From Glossina fuscipes (Eukaryota > Arthropoda > Insecta > Diptera > Glossinidae), in contig NW_023998415.1 of NCBI RefSeq assembly GCF_014805625.2, positions 124,001 to 188,000 of the forward strand: a stretch of DNA of 64,000 bases, in the 5' to 3' direction. Position 1 is the first letter of the stretch. Each line of letters opens with the position of its first letter. Below the pieces are notes generated by a model. The model was not told the origin of the DNA. It worked only from the letters and a program-made list of their open reading frames with translations, and did not search any database. Of the stretch, positions 22,883 through 34,881 are shown in pieces. Both the position numbers and the translations under genes were made by a program.

Positions 22883-23662
22883 TTAAGCAAGCATTTGTAA
22901 TAGATCTCTGGCTCTTTGATATTTGATAGAATGAAGCAGGATTTGTTTTTCCGATTCTTCTAATTTTTCAGATTGCTTATCTAGTTGCTCTATAGTGTCA
23001 TTGGCTATTTTAACTAATCTTTCTTTGGACGCCCCCTTAGTACCCGCCAAATACTGTAAGGCCAAAGGCCATATATCATTACTCAGTTTTTCCAACATTG
23101 TTTGTTCTATAGAAATTTGTCTCAATTTTTCAAATTTCCAAATATTGCGAGAATGATACCACATCCGCAAATAATCCTCATCACGTCGCATTTCACGTTC
23201 TGCGCCCTTTCCCTCTTGTTTTTCCAACAATCGCTGATGCTTTTCCCTTCTTTTTTGTCTTATCGTCATTAAAGCTAAAGTATTTTCCGGTTTTTCGCTT
23301 TCTTTTAATTCGTCTTCAGTAGGCGCATGCAAATCTGTTACATCTTCGCATTCATCATCTTCCCTTACGAATTTACTCCGCTTTTCTTTGACTTCACCTT
23401 TTTCTAAAATTTTGCGTTTTTTACCAATTCTCCCCAGGTCTGGAATTTCTATGCAAAATATAAAAATTATTGCAGGCCATTTTTAAAGTCTGATGAAAAT
23501 TTTACCCTTTTGCTGAGCAGTTGGCACAAATTCAAATTGTTGTTCCGCTATGTCTTCTACAATTAGGCTTTTGTTCGCTACTTCATCGTCGTGTTCTTCA
23601 GTTGTAAGTTTGCGCTTTTTAGCTTTACGTTTTTTAGCTAATTTAGCCTCAATTTTAGCCAT
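22883..23662 (-). CDS. WKF-domain protein, C7orf50-like
   Basis: Small basic protein of the family containing human C7orf50, which is found in the nucleolus and whose molecular role is poorly known. Exons 23662-23506 and 23448-22883 (intron of 57 bp) encode 240 residues. The N-terminus is a Lys-rich, nucleolar-signal-like stretch (KLAKKRKAKKRKL). The signature WKF block, RMWYHSRNIWKFEKLRQ, lies about 125 residues from the end. The C-terminus is helical and charged (IEQLDKQSEKLEESEKQIL). The start ATG is followed by MAKIEAKLAKK and preceded by a T/A-rich run. It is divergent from the CDYL-like gene and convergent with NOM1; pairing with a ribosome-biogenesis gene fits a nucleolar role but is only contextual. 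Confidence 0.85.
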
Positions 23663-24370
23663 TTTTTTTTTTTTTTAATTTTCTAAATTCGACAAAAAAA
23701 GCTATAAATTCTTAAAATATATGATTAGAAAGAAAAAAACTTAGAGTTGCCAAGATATATGCAGTAAAAGTAGCAATTGTAAATGAAATATATTCCTACC
23801 ACATTTATATGTCAGAATTCTATTATTGGAGTTGCAATCAACACTTTATGAGTGGCATCACTATTGTCTGAAAATATTTTTCTCAGTCAAGTACAATTAA
23901 TAAAATAAATGCTAAAATGCATTATTTTCCAAAGCATTAAGCAAGAGTAGTAATAAAATTTGTTGCAAAATTTGTAAAAAGTTTATATTAATAACAACAT
24001 AATATTCTAATTATAAAATTTAAGCAAGTAAAAAAGTTGAAATTTTAGTCAATCTCCATAAACTGATAAGAAAAGTAAAGCAAAAACTACCGCTGCGGAA
24101 CTTGGTGTATGTGTGCCGAGTGGAAAACAAAAATTTATGGAAGGAAAATGGCGCCTACTGCCTACTAAATAAAAAAAAAAATTAAGCATTTTGTAAAACT
24201 GTCAAAAAAAAAAACGTGTCAACTAAACAAAATTATTTAAAAGTAATAAAATAAAAACCCTTCTTTTTTTTTTTTTTTTTGGTATGTTGAACAGAGATGA
24301 ACTAAGCCAATAGATTTGTGGCTTATATGTCCTAAAATACCTTCTTAAATATTAAAAAAAAAAACTAAAC
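23663..24370. other. Divergent intergenic region, WKF gene / CDYL-like gene
   Basis: AT-rich, with several A- and T-runs (for example 24170-24280). Must include both promoters; no specific element recognised. Confidence 0.5.
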
Positions 24371-27300
24371 ATGGCTGACATAGTAAACGAGAAAGTGAGA
24401 GATTCTTTAAATAATAATGGCGAATCAGCTAGCTCCATGGACCCCATAGACGTGGAGAAAGCAATTGATGATGCCGCTGCAAATGTTGCTAACGCGACAA
24501 ATGCAAATGAATTGAAAAAGTCGCCTGAACCCAGTGTCTCTTGTGAAGAGTTGGATGAGCTATCATCGCTGGAACGAGAAATAGCTAAAATGCATCATGC
24601 TGAGGAGTTTGAAGTTGTACCTTGTCTATCCACAACTAAGAAAGAAAGTAAGGATGAAATTAAAGAAGAAGCATCTAATGGTGACAATGTCGTGTCACAG
24701 GAAAGGCAAATCGAAACAGCTAAAGATGATACTAAAACAGTGGAGTCTTTGAAAAAACCTAAATCGGAGCATTTGGAAAATTCAATAAATGTTTTAACAT
24801 CGAATGTGACAACTTTGGAGCATGACGATTTAATTGCAGTTTTGAAAGGTTTAGATTCGACTGCAGACGGCCCAGATAGTAAACTAGTTGATAATATTAA
24901 AACTGAACAAACAGATGCTGAGGGAGACGCTATGGGTGGCGTCACCATAGAGGGGGAAGGCGAATATCAAATCATCGAAGTGATAGACGAAGATTCAAAT
25001 GCTGTAGAAGAAGACGTGGGAATTGTCGGGCAGCCAGAAACATCTCCCGCTCCGAGACCCCCGAATATTACAAAAAAATTACCCCAGACCGCCGTGCTTA
25101 CTTCTGAAACTGAAAGGGCGTTGGCTTTGGAACAAATTGCCCTTTTAAAGGCTGACCGATCGCGCCGTCGTAAACAAGATATAAAACCAATTCAGCAACA
25201 ACCAGAAATAAATGTAGATTTAGTCTCCGCTTTGGGAGCTGAATGGAGTGATGAAGACTTAAACGATAGTCATGCTGTTACGTCTGGAACTAATCAAATG
25301 AAAATAATGGAAGAAAAGAAGTCTATGCCGCAAATTACCAGTGTAGTGGTAATATCACCTCCCATACAAACAAATGCGTTACCAACCAGTACCACCGTTC
25401 CCAATACATCAAATTCGCTTGATTCCGAAGTTAAAACGTCAACTGAGGAAGCAGCGAAAGGGGAAAAGGCAACAGAACAAGGTGTAACATCGGGAACGGC
25501 GCAAACAGGTATGTTTTTGCTTTCCTTTACCTTAATAAAGAGACTTTTTTTTCTCTATGTCTCTTCCCACAAAATTTCAGGTTTTCGTCGTACTCGTATA
25601 ATAAAACGTAAAATAATATGGGATCCAGATGCACCAGAAACCACATTCTCATACGCTAAGCTAGTAAAATCTAATCCTACAAAGTCAAAAGTGGAACCAA
25701 ACACAAAAAACTCGACCATTATGACAAAAGGTTCTACAACAATAACAGCTATTAAAAAAGAACCAACAACAGCACGTAAAATAAGACCTGCTACACCAAA
25801 GGATAAGAAAGTAGCTGCAGAACAAAATCAAGAGAAGAAGTCAGCAACTGCAACAACGCGAACAAGCAGCAAAACAGTCACCGAAAATTCCACGGCGAGT
25901 GCAGCCAAAACATCAAAAACTACTGACAACCCTAACGCGGTTAAATCACCAACAATAACTGCAATCAAGCGGCGATCCCAAACTCCAATTGCTAATGGTT
26001 CAAGTGGCGCGCCTATCAGAAAGAAAAAAGTTACGGAAATAGATCGTCTGATGGGCGACGAAGGAGCTGTCAATATGTTAAATTCCTTGGAGACTGCCAT
26101 GGGTAATACAGAAGAAAAATCCACTCGGCCTGTGATGCGCAGTCGTGCAACCATGATCAATGAGAAGGTGATTATCTATTGTCCACAACAACCCTTTTGT
26201 ACGCGATAGGTTATTTAATTGAACGCGCGTACAAAATGTAACTTGATTTATATGGTCCTTTTAGATATAAATAACGAATAGTGAAGATTAAACACTTTTC
26301 ACAATTTTTCTTAATTTTTAAGTTACTACTTAGATTAGTTGCGTAAAGGAGAATACAACTCGCGTAAAAAGAAATAATTTTTGATATGTCAATCCGTATA
26401 ATTTCAAATTCATGCCAAATGATGTCCAGATGCATTCAGTCTTACAGCATTAGATATCTGATCTGTTTATTTTTTTTTATTTTGACAGACGCCACGCGTA
26501 TTTAAAACGAATGATAATACGACCACAGCTGTCTCTCCCTCGACATCAGCAGCAAACTCAAGTCAAATTACAGTTAAGACTAGACGCACTCCTAGACCAA
26601 GAGCTTCGGCCACTTGGGACTATGTATATCAAAAACAGAAGGTTATGGATGATTCGATGATTATACGTAGACGTTCGAATAGTTCATATTCTAGTAATAC
26701 TTCAATCCATCGTTTAAGCATAGATGGTCCACAGTCAGGGACACCAACATCTTCTTCTTTAACAAATATAACTGCAATATCATCTAAAGCTAAGGCTAAT
26801 GTTACCACGAATACCACAAAGAAATTAACAACAAAACCAACGCTAGCAGGAGAGACGTCTGGCGATTCGTCCATGAACAAAAGTGGCGTTAGCTCAAAAA
26901 GCAGCGTGAGCACAATTAGTGGTAAAACATTCGAATTTGCAAAACCTGAGAATAAAGTACAATCGAAGATTGGTAGACGCATTAAAAGCCCTGGAACCAC
27001 TCTCACTAATGATCTAAAGAAAACAACGATTGTCCCAAGCAAACGCAATGTTCGCAGTCCAGCTACGACGACGGATGATAAGGATAAATCAACAAAATCT
27101 AATTTAATGAGTGGCAACAAAGACGGTAAAGATAATACTCTTAGTGCGTCAGTGGCAACGTCAGGTTCAACCTCAGATGTAGTGGTTAAGAAAGCAGCAA
27201 AAGTGGCTCAGATCATATTTAACACGAGTAAAGCAAAATTGAAATATACCTTCACGGCACAAGTAAGAGTTGTGTGTGAAATTAATGAATTTATTGATTC

Positions 27301-28861
27301 TAACTTTTATTGTCTTTTAAAGATGATGAACAAACTAGTAGATATTTTAGACAAACTAAGATCAGATACGGAATGCCATGCTGTGGTTATGTCTACTACT
27401 AGCCCACATTTTTGTCAAGGTATTGATATAACTGATCTAACTGTTGGCTCCGTGGAGAAACGCAAATCTGCAGCTTTTTTCATGGCCGCGGCAGTCAAGT
27501 ACGTATTAAAATTTCTTATTTGAAACTTTGATTTATAGGAATTGTTTTTAGAAATTATTTGAAGGCTTTGGCGACATACCCAAAACCGTTAATAGCCGCT
27601 GTTAACGGCAATAATATTAACTTGGGTGTAATGCAATTGGCGCTATTTGATATAGTTGTCGCTGGCGAAAAATGCACATTCGAAACGCCTTACGTTAAAA
27701 TTGGTCAAGTACCCGAGGGATATTGTATTTGGAATAATATTACAAAAATACGTGGTTCTTGCGTAAGTGACAATTAAATAATTTCATACATTATTAAACT
27801 TGTTTCGTATTTAGAAAACTAAATTGTTTTGGCTGGGAGAAAAATTGCAAACAGCTGATGCTGCCTTATCGGGTCTATTAAATAAGTTAACTGCCCCGAC
27901 AAAAGTGAATGAAGAAGCTGTAAATACCGCTCGTAAAATTGCCTCCATGTCGGCTCAGGTATTTCACTAATTAGAAATTTTATACCTATTTACACCTAAA
28001 TCTCTTTCTACGTGCTATATGATAATTTCTAAAAATAGAAATATGTATTCCGTAAAGACGAGATTTTCTGGGTCGGCTTTTTTTTTTTTTCTTGGTGGGT
28101 GATTAGTTGTCGTATACTGGGCATCTGACATCTCGCGTAATTTAACTTTTTAATGAGTAAATATTTTTGTATCCCCTGACCTATGGACTACATTTAGATA
28201 AACTACCCATTAGAAATTCCACAGAGTTCATATAATGTTCAATAGCGTGATCAGCGCAATTGTTTCCACTATCCTTTTGTGCATGCGGTAATGTTACGAC
28301 TGCAACCCCAAAACTCTTTCCAACAAAAACATCTTTGGGCACAAATTATTTCTTATCCCTCTCATTAACCTAAGTCTGAAAATGATCTAAATCAACGAAG
28401 GACTCGTCGAAAATTATTAAAGAATGCATATAGTTAATGTATGGCATATGAATGCAATTTTTAGCTTTTATAATTATCGATGGGGGTGCTCTCTGCGGTT
28501 ACATAAAAATGCGACTTAAATATTTTTGATCTACAGATACCTAGGTGCCAGGCCAAGCATACTTCCTTTCTTCTTGTTACACTAGATTTTATATTAATCG
28601 TGCTCGTATTCTAATTAAGGCAAATTCAATTCACGAAAAAAGAGGCCGAGGTTTATTGTGAATCCATAGTAAAAAAAACTAATAAAACTCAAAAATTTTT
28701 GTTTTCAGACATATCGCGTTATGAAAAAAACTATTGTTCATAGTCATTTAGATACAATTGCCACAGCATTGGATGACGAATTCGAGACTATCATTTCTCA
28801 ATGGATTTCAAACAGTTACATGGAGCATATGAGAAAATATTTAGAGACAGGAGAATTTTGA
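24371..28861 (+). CDS. CDYL-like protein with C-terminal crotonase (enoyl-CoA hydratase-like) fold
   Basis: Resembles the C-terminal part of chromodomain-Y-like proteins, nuclear corepressors whose crotonase fold binds CoA and acts on chromatin rather than in fat oxidation. Exons by splice sites: 24371-25508, 25581-26167, 26489-27262, 27323-27498, 27552-27762, 27815-27958, 28709-28861; all join in frame, about 1060 residues. The first 800 residues are low-complexity, Ser/Thr/Lys-rich, with a conserved-looking RTRIIKRKIIWDPD near 390. I see no chromodomain. The crotonase fold begins near residue 830: FCQGIDITDL (oxyanion-type loop), YPKPLIAAVNG, then TFETPYVKIGQVPEG. The loop that carries catalytic Glu in true hydratases lacks it here, so a binding rather than catalytic role is inferred. 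Introns at 25509-25580 and 27263-27322 are multiples of three without stops and could be retained. Confidence 0.82.
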
Positions 28862-29390
28862 ATTGAAATTATTTTTAATATTTCTTTAACTTTTCTGGAT
28901 TATTTCGCCTTACACGTCAGGGGTATGGCCCATTACGTTCTATTTTTTATTACATTTTATTTTTGTCATTATTTTTACAGAAATTAAAAAAAAAAAAAGA
29001 GATCAAAAAAATAATAATGCATGTTCTTGTTCTTTTTTTTTTCTCAAAAATTAAATACCTGTTAAGCCTATAGACAAATTATCCTTATTTTTTTAAAATC
29101 ATAAACAATTCATTTTCAGTTCAGTCCCGTTTTTTATTCAGTTTAGTTTTGCAATAATAAATAATAAACATTTTAAATGTATGAACTTAAGCTTTAGAAC
29201 ATATCTTTGAAAGAAAACAGGTAAGTTATTGCCCTTTACCTGTATTTGCTCATATATAAGAACTCGTAAAACGAGGGCAGCAAACAAATGTTTGCAATAG
29301 GTTTCTCCTCTTAACAGATATTTTGAAACATTATGATTCCATTCATGGCCCCTTAAGCAATTGAAAGAATGATTTAGACTTTCTTCGCAT
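28862..29390. other. Convergent 3' region of CDYL-like and CCDC22 genes
   Basis: AT-rich flank containing the two 3' UTRs; no further gene seen. Confidence 0.5.
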
Positions 29391-31124
29391 CTACCCAGTG
29401 GTTATTTCATTTTCCATTTGTTTTATTTCCACTTGCATTGTCTTAATAACTGTTTCGAAATTACGTATATCTGAACTTATTTGTTCTAAGCTTGTGGCAA
29501 TGTTTCGCATGCGTTCCCGATCAATTTGTATCTCCAAGTCGCGGATTTCTTTTGTTGTCTGTCCAGTTTGTGAAACCAATTCAGAGATTTCATTACAAGC
29601 TGCATGTAAAGACGCTAAAAATTTATAAGCCTGTTTAGCATGCAAATCATGCTTGGCGCTCTGGAAAAGTAGATCATCTGTATAGTTAAACTGTCGTTCC
29701 AATTGGGCCGATATTGAATTTAACTGTTTCTGAAGATCACGGGTATCGTCTAAGATTTTATATATGTCGTTGCGTTGCTTGCGAATATTGCCTATAAATT
29801 CGTGTATACGACGGGTGTATTCTTTTCGCGGAGCAGATGTTGAGGATGCTTTTTTTAATTCCTCCCCAAGCTGAACGTGTTGACTAATTTTTCCCTTCAA
29901 AGTAGTTTCCAATTGCTTTATTATAGTTCTTAATTCCTGTATATTTTGCAAATTTTTTGCTTGCCTTAACGTTTGCAATTCATTGATCTTCTCTAAAGCG
30001 GGTTGCCTATGCGATTTCCATTGGTTTTCCAATGTTTGTCTACGTTCTTTCGTTTTTTCAATCAAATCTTTTAGTTTGCTGAGATTCTCATCGGGATTTT
30101 CTAACACCATACAACAGCGTTCATGAATTTTCATATCTTTACGCAATTGTTCTGTGATTGCTAATGTATTGGCCTGTTGTTGACGTAAATTATTTAATTT
30201 AGAACTGGCTACTTGACGTTTATTCAGAATTTCATCGTTTCGCAGCTTCAACGAGTCTACTTCCTGAGTTAGCTGTTCTAATGTGGTAAAAGCTGTGATA
30301 GTTTTATTTGAAATAACTGGCTGTTGGCTGGCATTAACGGTCGGCTCCGTTTGCGTTATCGTTGAGTTGTTGGAACTATTTGTAGAGTCTTTTAAACATA
30401 AACACATACCTTTTAAAGATAATTCTTGATAATCATATACATCTATGGAATTTTTATGCAAAACCGAACTTAAAAGATCATGGCCAGTTTCTGCGATTTG
30501 TTGAAATACATTTGGTATTTGATAACTGATTGAATTTATATTCCTTTGGGACTGAGGGTTGCTTCCCTCATAGCTACCGGGAATATTTAAACTTACTTGT
30601 GGGTCAAAGGGTATTGACTGACTGCTGCAGCCCCAAGCCTTTCTATTTGCTACTCCTCTACAGTACTGCGGAACCCATGGCGCTTTCATCTGTACGGCTA
30701 TTTGCCGTTTGATATCTCTCATTAACAAAATAAAGTCATTTTTCTCCTCACCCGTTTGCGCATCCGTACTAGATTCCAATTCTTTAGGTAAATGTTCAAT
30801 TAAAAACATAAATAAACGCCTTACATCCACTACGTTCGGGTAGAGAAAAGTTTGATAACCTATGTCGCCGCGATAACCGCAAGAGCCGCACATTTCACCC
30901 AAGAGAGTAGCTATTGTAAATCTTTGGGCCATATTTTCGGGTAGCGACTTAGGTACAGCAATAGTGGGATTAATTTCTTGCAGGCACTTAGACACCGCCC
31001 TCACTAATAAATTCGGTGTAAAATGTTGCAAACCAAAAGCTACGTCATCTCCTTCCTCATCGGGTTCTAATTTACAACCAATCTGCTTTAAGGAATGTAT
31101 TATAATTTTGTCAACTTCATCCAT
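29391..31124 (-). CDS. CCDC22: CCDC22 homolog (Commander/CCC complex subunit)
   Basis: Subunit of the CCC complex, which with COMMD proteins, CCDC93 and the WASH/retriever machinery recycles membrane proteins from endosomes, and in mammals also affects NF-kB through COMMD1. A single exon of 577 residues, slightly shorter than the human protein (about 627). The N-terminal calponin-homology-like domain is clear: MDEVDKIIIHSLKQIGCKLE, then GDIGYQTFLYPNVVDVRRLF. Residues from about 280 onwards form long coiled coils (LEQLTQEVDSLKLRNDEILN and further heptads to the end), which in relatives pair with CCDC93. An ATG codes the first residue and fits the family start. It converges on the CDYL-like gene. 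Confidence 0.95.
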   Translation of the reverse strand: MDEVDKIIIHSLKQIGCKLEPDEEGDDVAFGLQHFTPNLLVRAVSKCLQEINPTIAVPKSLPENMAQRFTIATLLGEMCGSCGYRGDIGYQTFLYPNVVDVRRLFMFLIEHLPKELESSTDAQTGEEKNDFILLMRDIKRQIAVQMKAPWVPQYCRGVANRKAWGCSSQSIPFDPQVSLNIPGSYEGSNPQSQRNINSISYQIPNVFQQIAETGHDLLSSVLHKNSIDVYDYQELSLKGMCLCLKDSTNSSNNSTITQTEPTVNASQQPVISNKTITAFTTLEQLTQEVDSLKLRNDEILNKRQVASSKLNNLRQQQANTLAITEQLRKDMKIHERCCMVLENPDENLSKLKDLIEKTKERRQTLENQWKSHRQPALEKINELQTLRQAKNLQNIQELRTIIKQLETTLKGKISQHVQLGEELKKASSTSAPRKEYTRRIHEFIGNIRKQRNDIYKILDDTRDLQKQLNSISAQLERQFNYTDDLLFQSAKHDLHAKQAYKFLASLHAACNEISELVSQTGQTTKEIRDLEIQIDRERMRNIATSLEQISSDIRNFETVIKTMQVEIKQMENEITTG

Positions 31125-32589
31125 ATCGTGTACAAAGTAAAATTATTTATATACACTTTTCGAGAAATCAGGAAGTATCTAACTACAGTGTTACAATTAT
31201 TTATTTGCTAATTATTAAAATATTTTACACTCTTTCCCACACAGAGTTGCCAAGCAATTTAACAAAGAAAAGGAAGATACATTTAGCGATTATGTGTGAA
31301 TCAAAGCAATGAACTGTGACCGTGCATATAACAACCAGTGAAACATATAAGATTTTATTAAAAAGTTTTGGTTTTTTATATTCATTCCATTTTTCTCATT
31401 TATCGGATTGTTTGTAATGCATACAAATATATGTTACGTACTTCTGATAGTTATATAACGATTTTGCATCGATTTGAATCTTTCTATTCCATTCATATTT
31501 AGCTTTTTATTGGAACGTTCACGATTCTAAATGCGTTTACGAAAATCATCTAAAATTCGAGAAGCCTTCTACAGACACGTGCACAACAGCCAATACGAAA
31601 TATTGATCTATATTTTGATAGAAATATTTCCTTGGTCTTTATCAAACAACTTTCACGTCCGCGTGAAAAAAATATATCGCAATTCTAATGTTTTGCTTTA
31701 AGATAGCAGATATCAACGGTTACAGCAATGCCTGTAACTTTCTTGCTTCTCTTTGCTTGAACTTACATCTCAGCGCCTTTTTTGTTGTTGATTTGCTGAA
31801 TAGTATAAGAATAACAACTTACACCATTCCTACTAAGTTTCTTTTTTTAAGTTTCGCCTTGGTTTACTCATAAGCCAGACGATGCGATATATTAATTGTC
31901 GAATTCCCTTAGCAACTACTCAAAATACGATCGAAAATATCTGGCGCAAAGATATTGCATGATCTGAAAAAAAAAAAACTGCGGCTAGGAGCACCTAGCA
32001 ATCTGTTCCTAAAAACGGTACTCTCGGTTGTTGAAAAATTGAAGTAGTGTACGAAATTAATGAAAATATTTTTTATAATATTGAATAAAAAACCCAAGTT
32101 TAGTAATTTGGTGGAAAATATGTTTCCTATGCAATAAGTTGCTCTAAAATAGTAGAGAAAAGCAAAACATTTATATAGATTTTTTCTTCTTCTTGTGTGA
32201 GTCAAGAAATCAACAGATGATTTCTTCTTCTTTTTTATATGAATTACCTTTGATGTTGTTAAATTTGCATTCATTTTTGAGCAAGGCACAATTTGTTATT
32301 TTCGCAGGAGTGCATTTTGATGTGCTATTATTTTCAATTACCGATACAATAAAGTCTTGCTAAAGAGTGTTCTGAGGAATGGACATATCGTTATAAAATA
32401 TGGGTTGAATTCTAAAAACATTAAAGTTGAATCATTGTTTCGGATGGATATTCTCGAATGTTTTTTTGGTTTGTTGAAAACGTTTAAAGTGAGGGCTTTC
32501 TAGCGTGATTGTATATCCAATAGCAGTGTTAAAATTTCTCTTTCACTAAATTCCTAATTTAAGAATTTTTTCAAGTAAAAAGAAATTAC
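31125..32589. other. AT-rich intergenic DNA
   Basis: The CCDC22 promoter must lie at the left end. A short perfect hairpin (GCTAGG-AGCA-CCTAGC) occurs at 31984-31999. No gene recognised. Confidence 0.45.
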
Positions 32590-33959
32590 TGGACCCATAT
32601 AATACGGTATTTTTGACTGACCATATACCCTACGAGTGAAAACTGGCAGTAGTTGTTCCAATTCTAAAGTCAAAAAATGTCTCCATCGCATCGGATTATC
32701 GCCCAATCTCTCTTTTATCTTGTCTCTCAAAAGTATTAGAAAAGATTAATGCATCTAGAATATCTTGGTATCTTGAGTCCAAGAACCTGATTACAAAGCG
32801 TTAAGTTGGTTTCAAGCGGGGTTCATCGACGCTCTTTTACACATTGATTATTTGACAAGGAAAGCAATTTCCGAACGGAATCATGTAACAATTCTCTCAA
32901 TTGATTTCGAAAAAGCATTTGACAGAGTTAGTCTTCATGTTATTTTAAGACTCTTGAAATCATGGAATGTTGGACCCAAATTCTTCAACTACATCAAATC
33001 ATTCATGTCGCATCGGCGGTTCAAAGTTAGAATCAACAATTACCTCTCTGATTCCTTTCCGCTAATGAATGGCATTCCGCAAGGATCTCCTCTCTCTGTC
33101 ACGCGTTTCCAGATCGCCTTCAACGAAATTAGCAAAATTCCGTGTACCGAGGATCGAACATTGTCTCTATGCGGGTGTTGTATAGTTTTACAAAAGAAAA
33201 AGATAGCTCGAAGGCAATCAACATCCTCGAATCTGTTGGACGAAAGATCTCCACATGGGCAAATTCGTCAGGGGGTAAAATTTCTATGCAAAAATCAAAA
33301 AGATGCACATTTATCGAAAGCAGATATACCGTGCAGAAAATCTACTGATGCATATTAATGACTTACCAGTACTAAACGTGCAGACGCTCCATATTCTCGG
33401 GCTTACGTTTTCCAGCAAACAACGCTGGAAAACACACTGTCTTCGGTTAAAAAATTCTATTTTAACAAGGCTGAATTTCATATAGCATGTTGCTTGGAAA
33501 AGCCATGCGCACATTAACACTATTGCTTATCTTACCAAAATGCTTTTTTTAAGCAATAGCTGCAAATCTAGCATCAACATCCTCAAACCGGTCTATCACC
33601 ATGCCCTCAGAGCAAGTTGTTACGCTTTAGAAAATATACTTTATGAGTTAAAAGCTAAAAAAGTTCGCAAGCTTCTTAATTCAAACAAATCTGTTCTCGG
33701 TGAAGACGTGAGAAAGATTATTATTGCCAAGAAAATTCGAAAGTCACCGTCTGCAATTGACTATTGTTGGACGTTGCAAATGAATCAAACATTCCCTGAA
33801 AAGTTTTCCGCTATTTTTGTGTTAAATCTCTATGGATTTTGAAAGACTGCTCTTTTGACATTTCGCTGTCTGTGCAAAAGAAAGAAGATACTCCAAATTA
33901 CGTCTTCAGGAGTCTAATAACTGAAAAAACTCAAGTACTGTAGAGTAATGGTTGGAATC

Positions 33960-34384
33960 TTTTCTACACAGACGATTCAAAATCTTCTGGTCTGCCTCCT
34001 GCTTGTGCCGTGGTTGATGCTACAGGACAGGCTCTTCTCAATCACATATTTCACGAAAGTACTTCAATTTTCACAACCGAAGCCAGAGCTACCCTTCACG
34101 CTGCGAACCTTTCCCATAAAAACAAACTCAAAATCGTCAATGTTACAGACAGTTTGTCTATATTAAAAGCTATACGGAATCTGCCGACTTCGAGACGGAG
34201 CACCATCAACAAATTAAGGGATATCATTACAATACCCGGCGAAAAAATTAAAATGTTATGGGTACCTAGTCATATCGGTTTATTGGGAAATGAGCAGGCT
34301 GATCGAGCGGCGCAGTATGCTGCTTCTGCACCTCTAATTATGGATGATGTCATGGAAAAGTCGGATCTTCAAAAATACATTTGA
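33960..34384 (+). pseudogene. RNase H domain of the I-clade LINE
   Basis: Frame open from about 33953. It carries the acidic catalytic pattern of RNase H: YTDDSKSSG (first Asp), TTEARATLHAA (Glu), NVTDSLSILKAI (second Asp), and the last block WVPSHIGLLGNEQADRAAQ. All four sites look intact although the parent element is truncated and its reverse transcriptase is broken. Confidence 0.85.
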
Positions 34385-34777
34385 CGAAAAGTTAAAGGAA
34401 AATTACAGAAGGAAATCTGCAATACCATCATTAGCACTACTCTTTTATTAACCCTCAATTAACTCCACCTTTATATCCAACAAATGTTGAGAAAATCAAG
34501 ATCCAAACATTTTCGAGAATTCGCCTTGGTCATACAATTGCAACTCACCAATGGATCTTGGAGAAGTCTTCCTCCCCAATCTGCGGTTGTGGACAAACTC
34601 TCACCATAAAGCACATTCTCTGCCACTGCCTTAACTTTACCTTGGCTAGAAGTATTGCAATTGGAACGATTAATCCTATGGACATTTTACAATCAGCTAC
34701 AGAACAGAATATCATTACCAATATATTACTTTATCAGAACTACTAAGCTTAACATCTAATGTACTTTTATAAATTAG

Positions 34778-34848
34778 AGCCGATAGCCAGTGTAGCTAGT
34801 GCTCAATGTTTTTTTTTTAGTCTAAGGATTATTTCATTAGTCTAAAAT

Positions 34849-34881
<33 letters not shown>
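34778..34881 (+). repeat. LINE 3' UTR shared with the SINE, ending in (TAA)n
   Basis: AGCCGATAGCC at 34778-34788, CTAGTGCT near 34795, TTTAGTCTAAGG near 34817 and the TAA/AAT repeat at 34850-34881 line up in the same order with 12593-12673. Confidence 0.85.

Larger units (their letters stand above)
32590..34881 (+). mobile_element. 5'-truncated I-clade LINE with RNase H domain and (TAA)n tail
   Basis: Remnant of ORF2 of an I-factor-like retrotransposon. Reading left to right: WKLAVVVPILKS-like block near 32640, ITILSIDFEKAFDRVS-type block near 32890-32940, NGIPQGSPLSVTRFQIAFN near 33070-33130, then degenerate sequence where the YADD box should be, then an RNase H domain at 33960-34384. A Cys/His end motif (ICGCGQTLTIKHILCHC) follows near 34580, then a stop near 34744, a roughly 100-bp 3' UTR and a TAA-repeat tail, the hallmark end of I elements. 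Endonuclease and ORF1 are missing, frames are broken in the reverse transcriptase. Its 3' end is shared with the SINE at 12505-12673. The left boundary is approximate. Confidence 0.85.

Noticed and set aside
31984..31999. Small hairpin GCTAGG-AGCA-CCTAGC
   Set aside because: Six-base arms occur by chance at this scale; no associated gene or terminator context.
32185..32232. Similarity between 32185-32232 and 58763-58815 (TTCTTCTTCTT and ATCAACAGATGATT)
   Set aside because: Short and partly simple sequence; not enough to call a repeat family.
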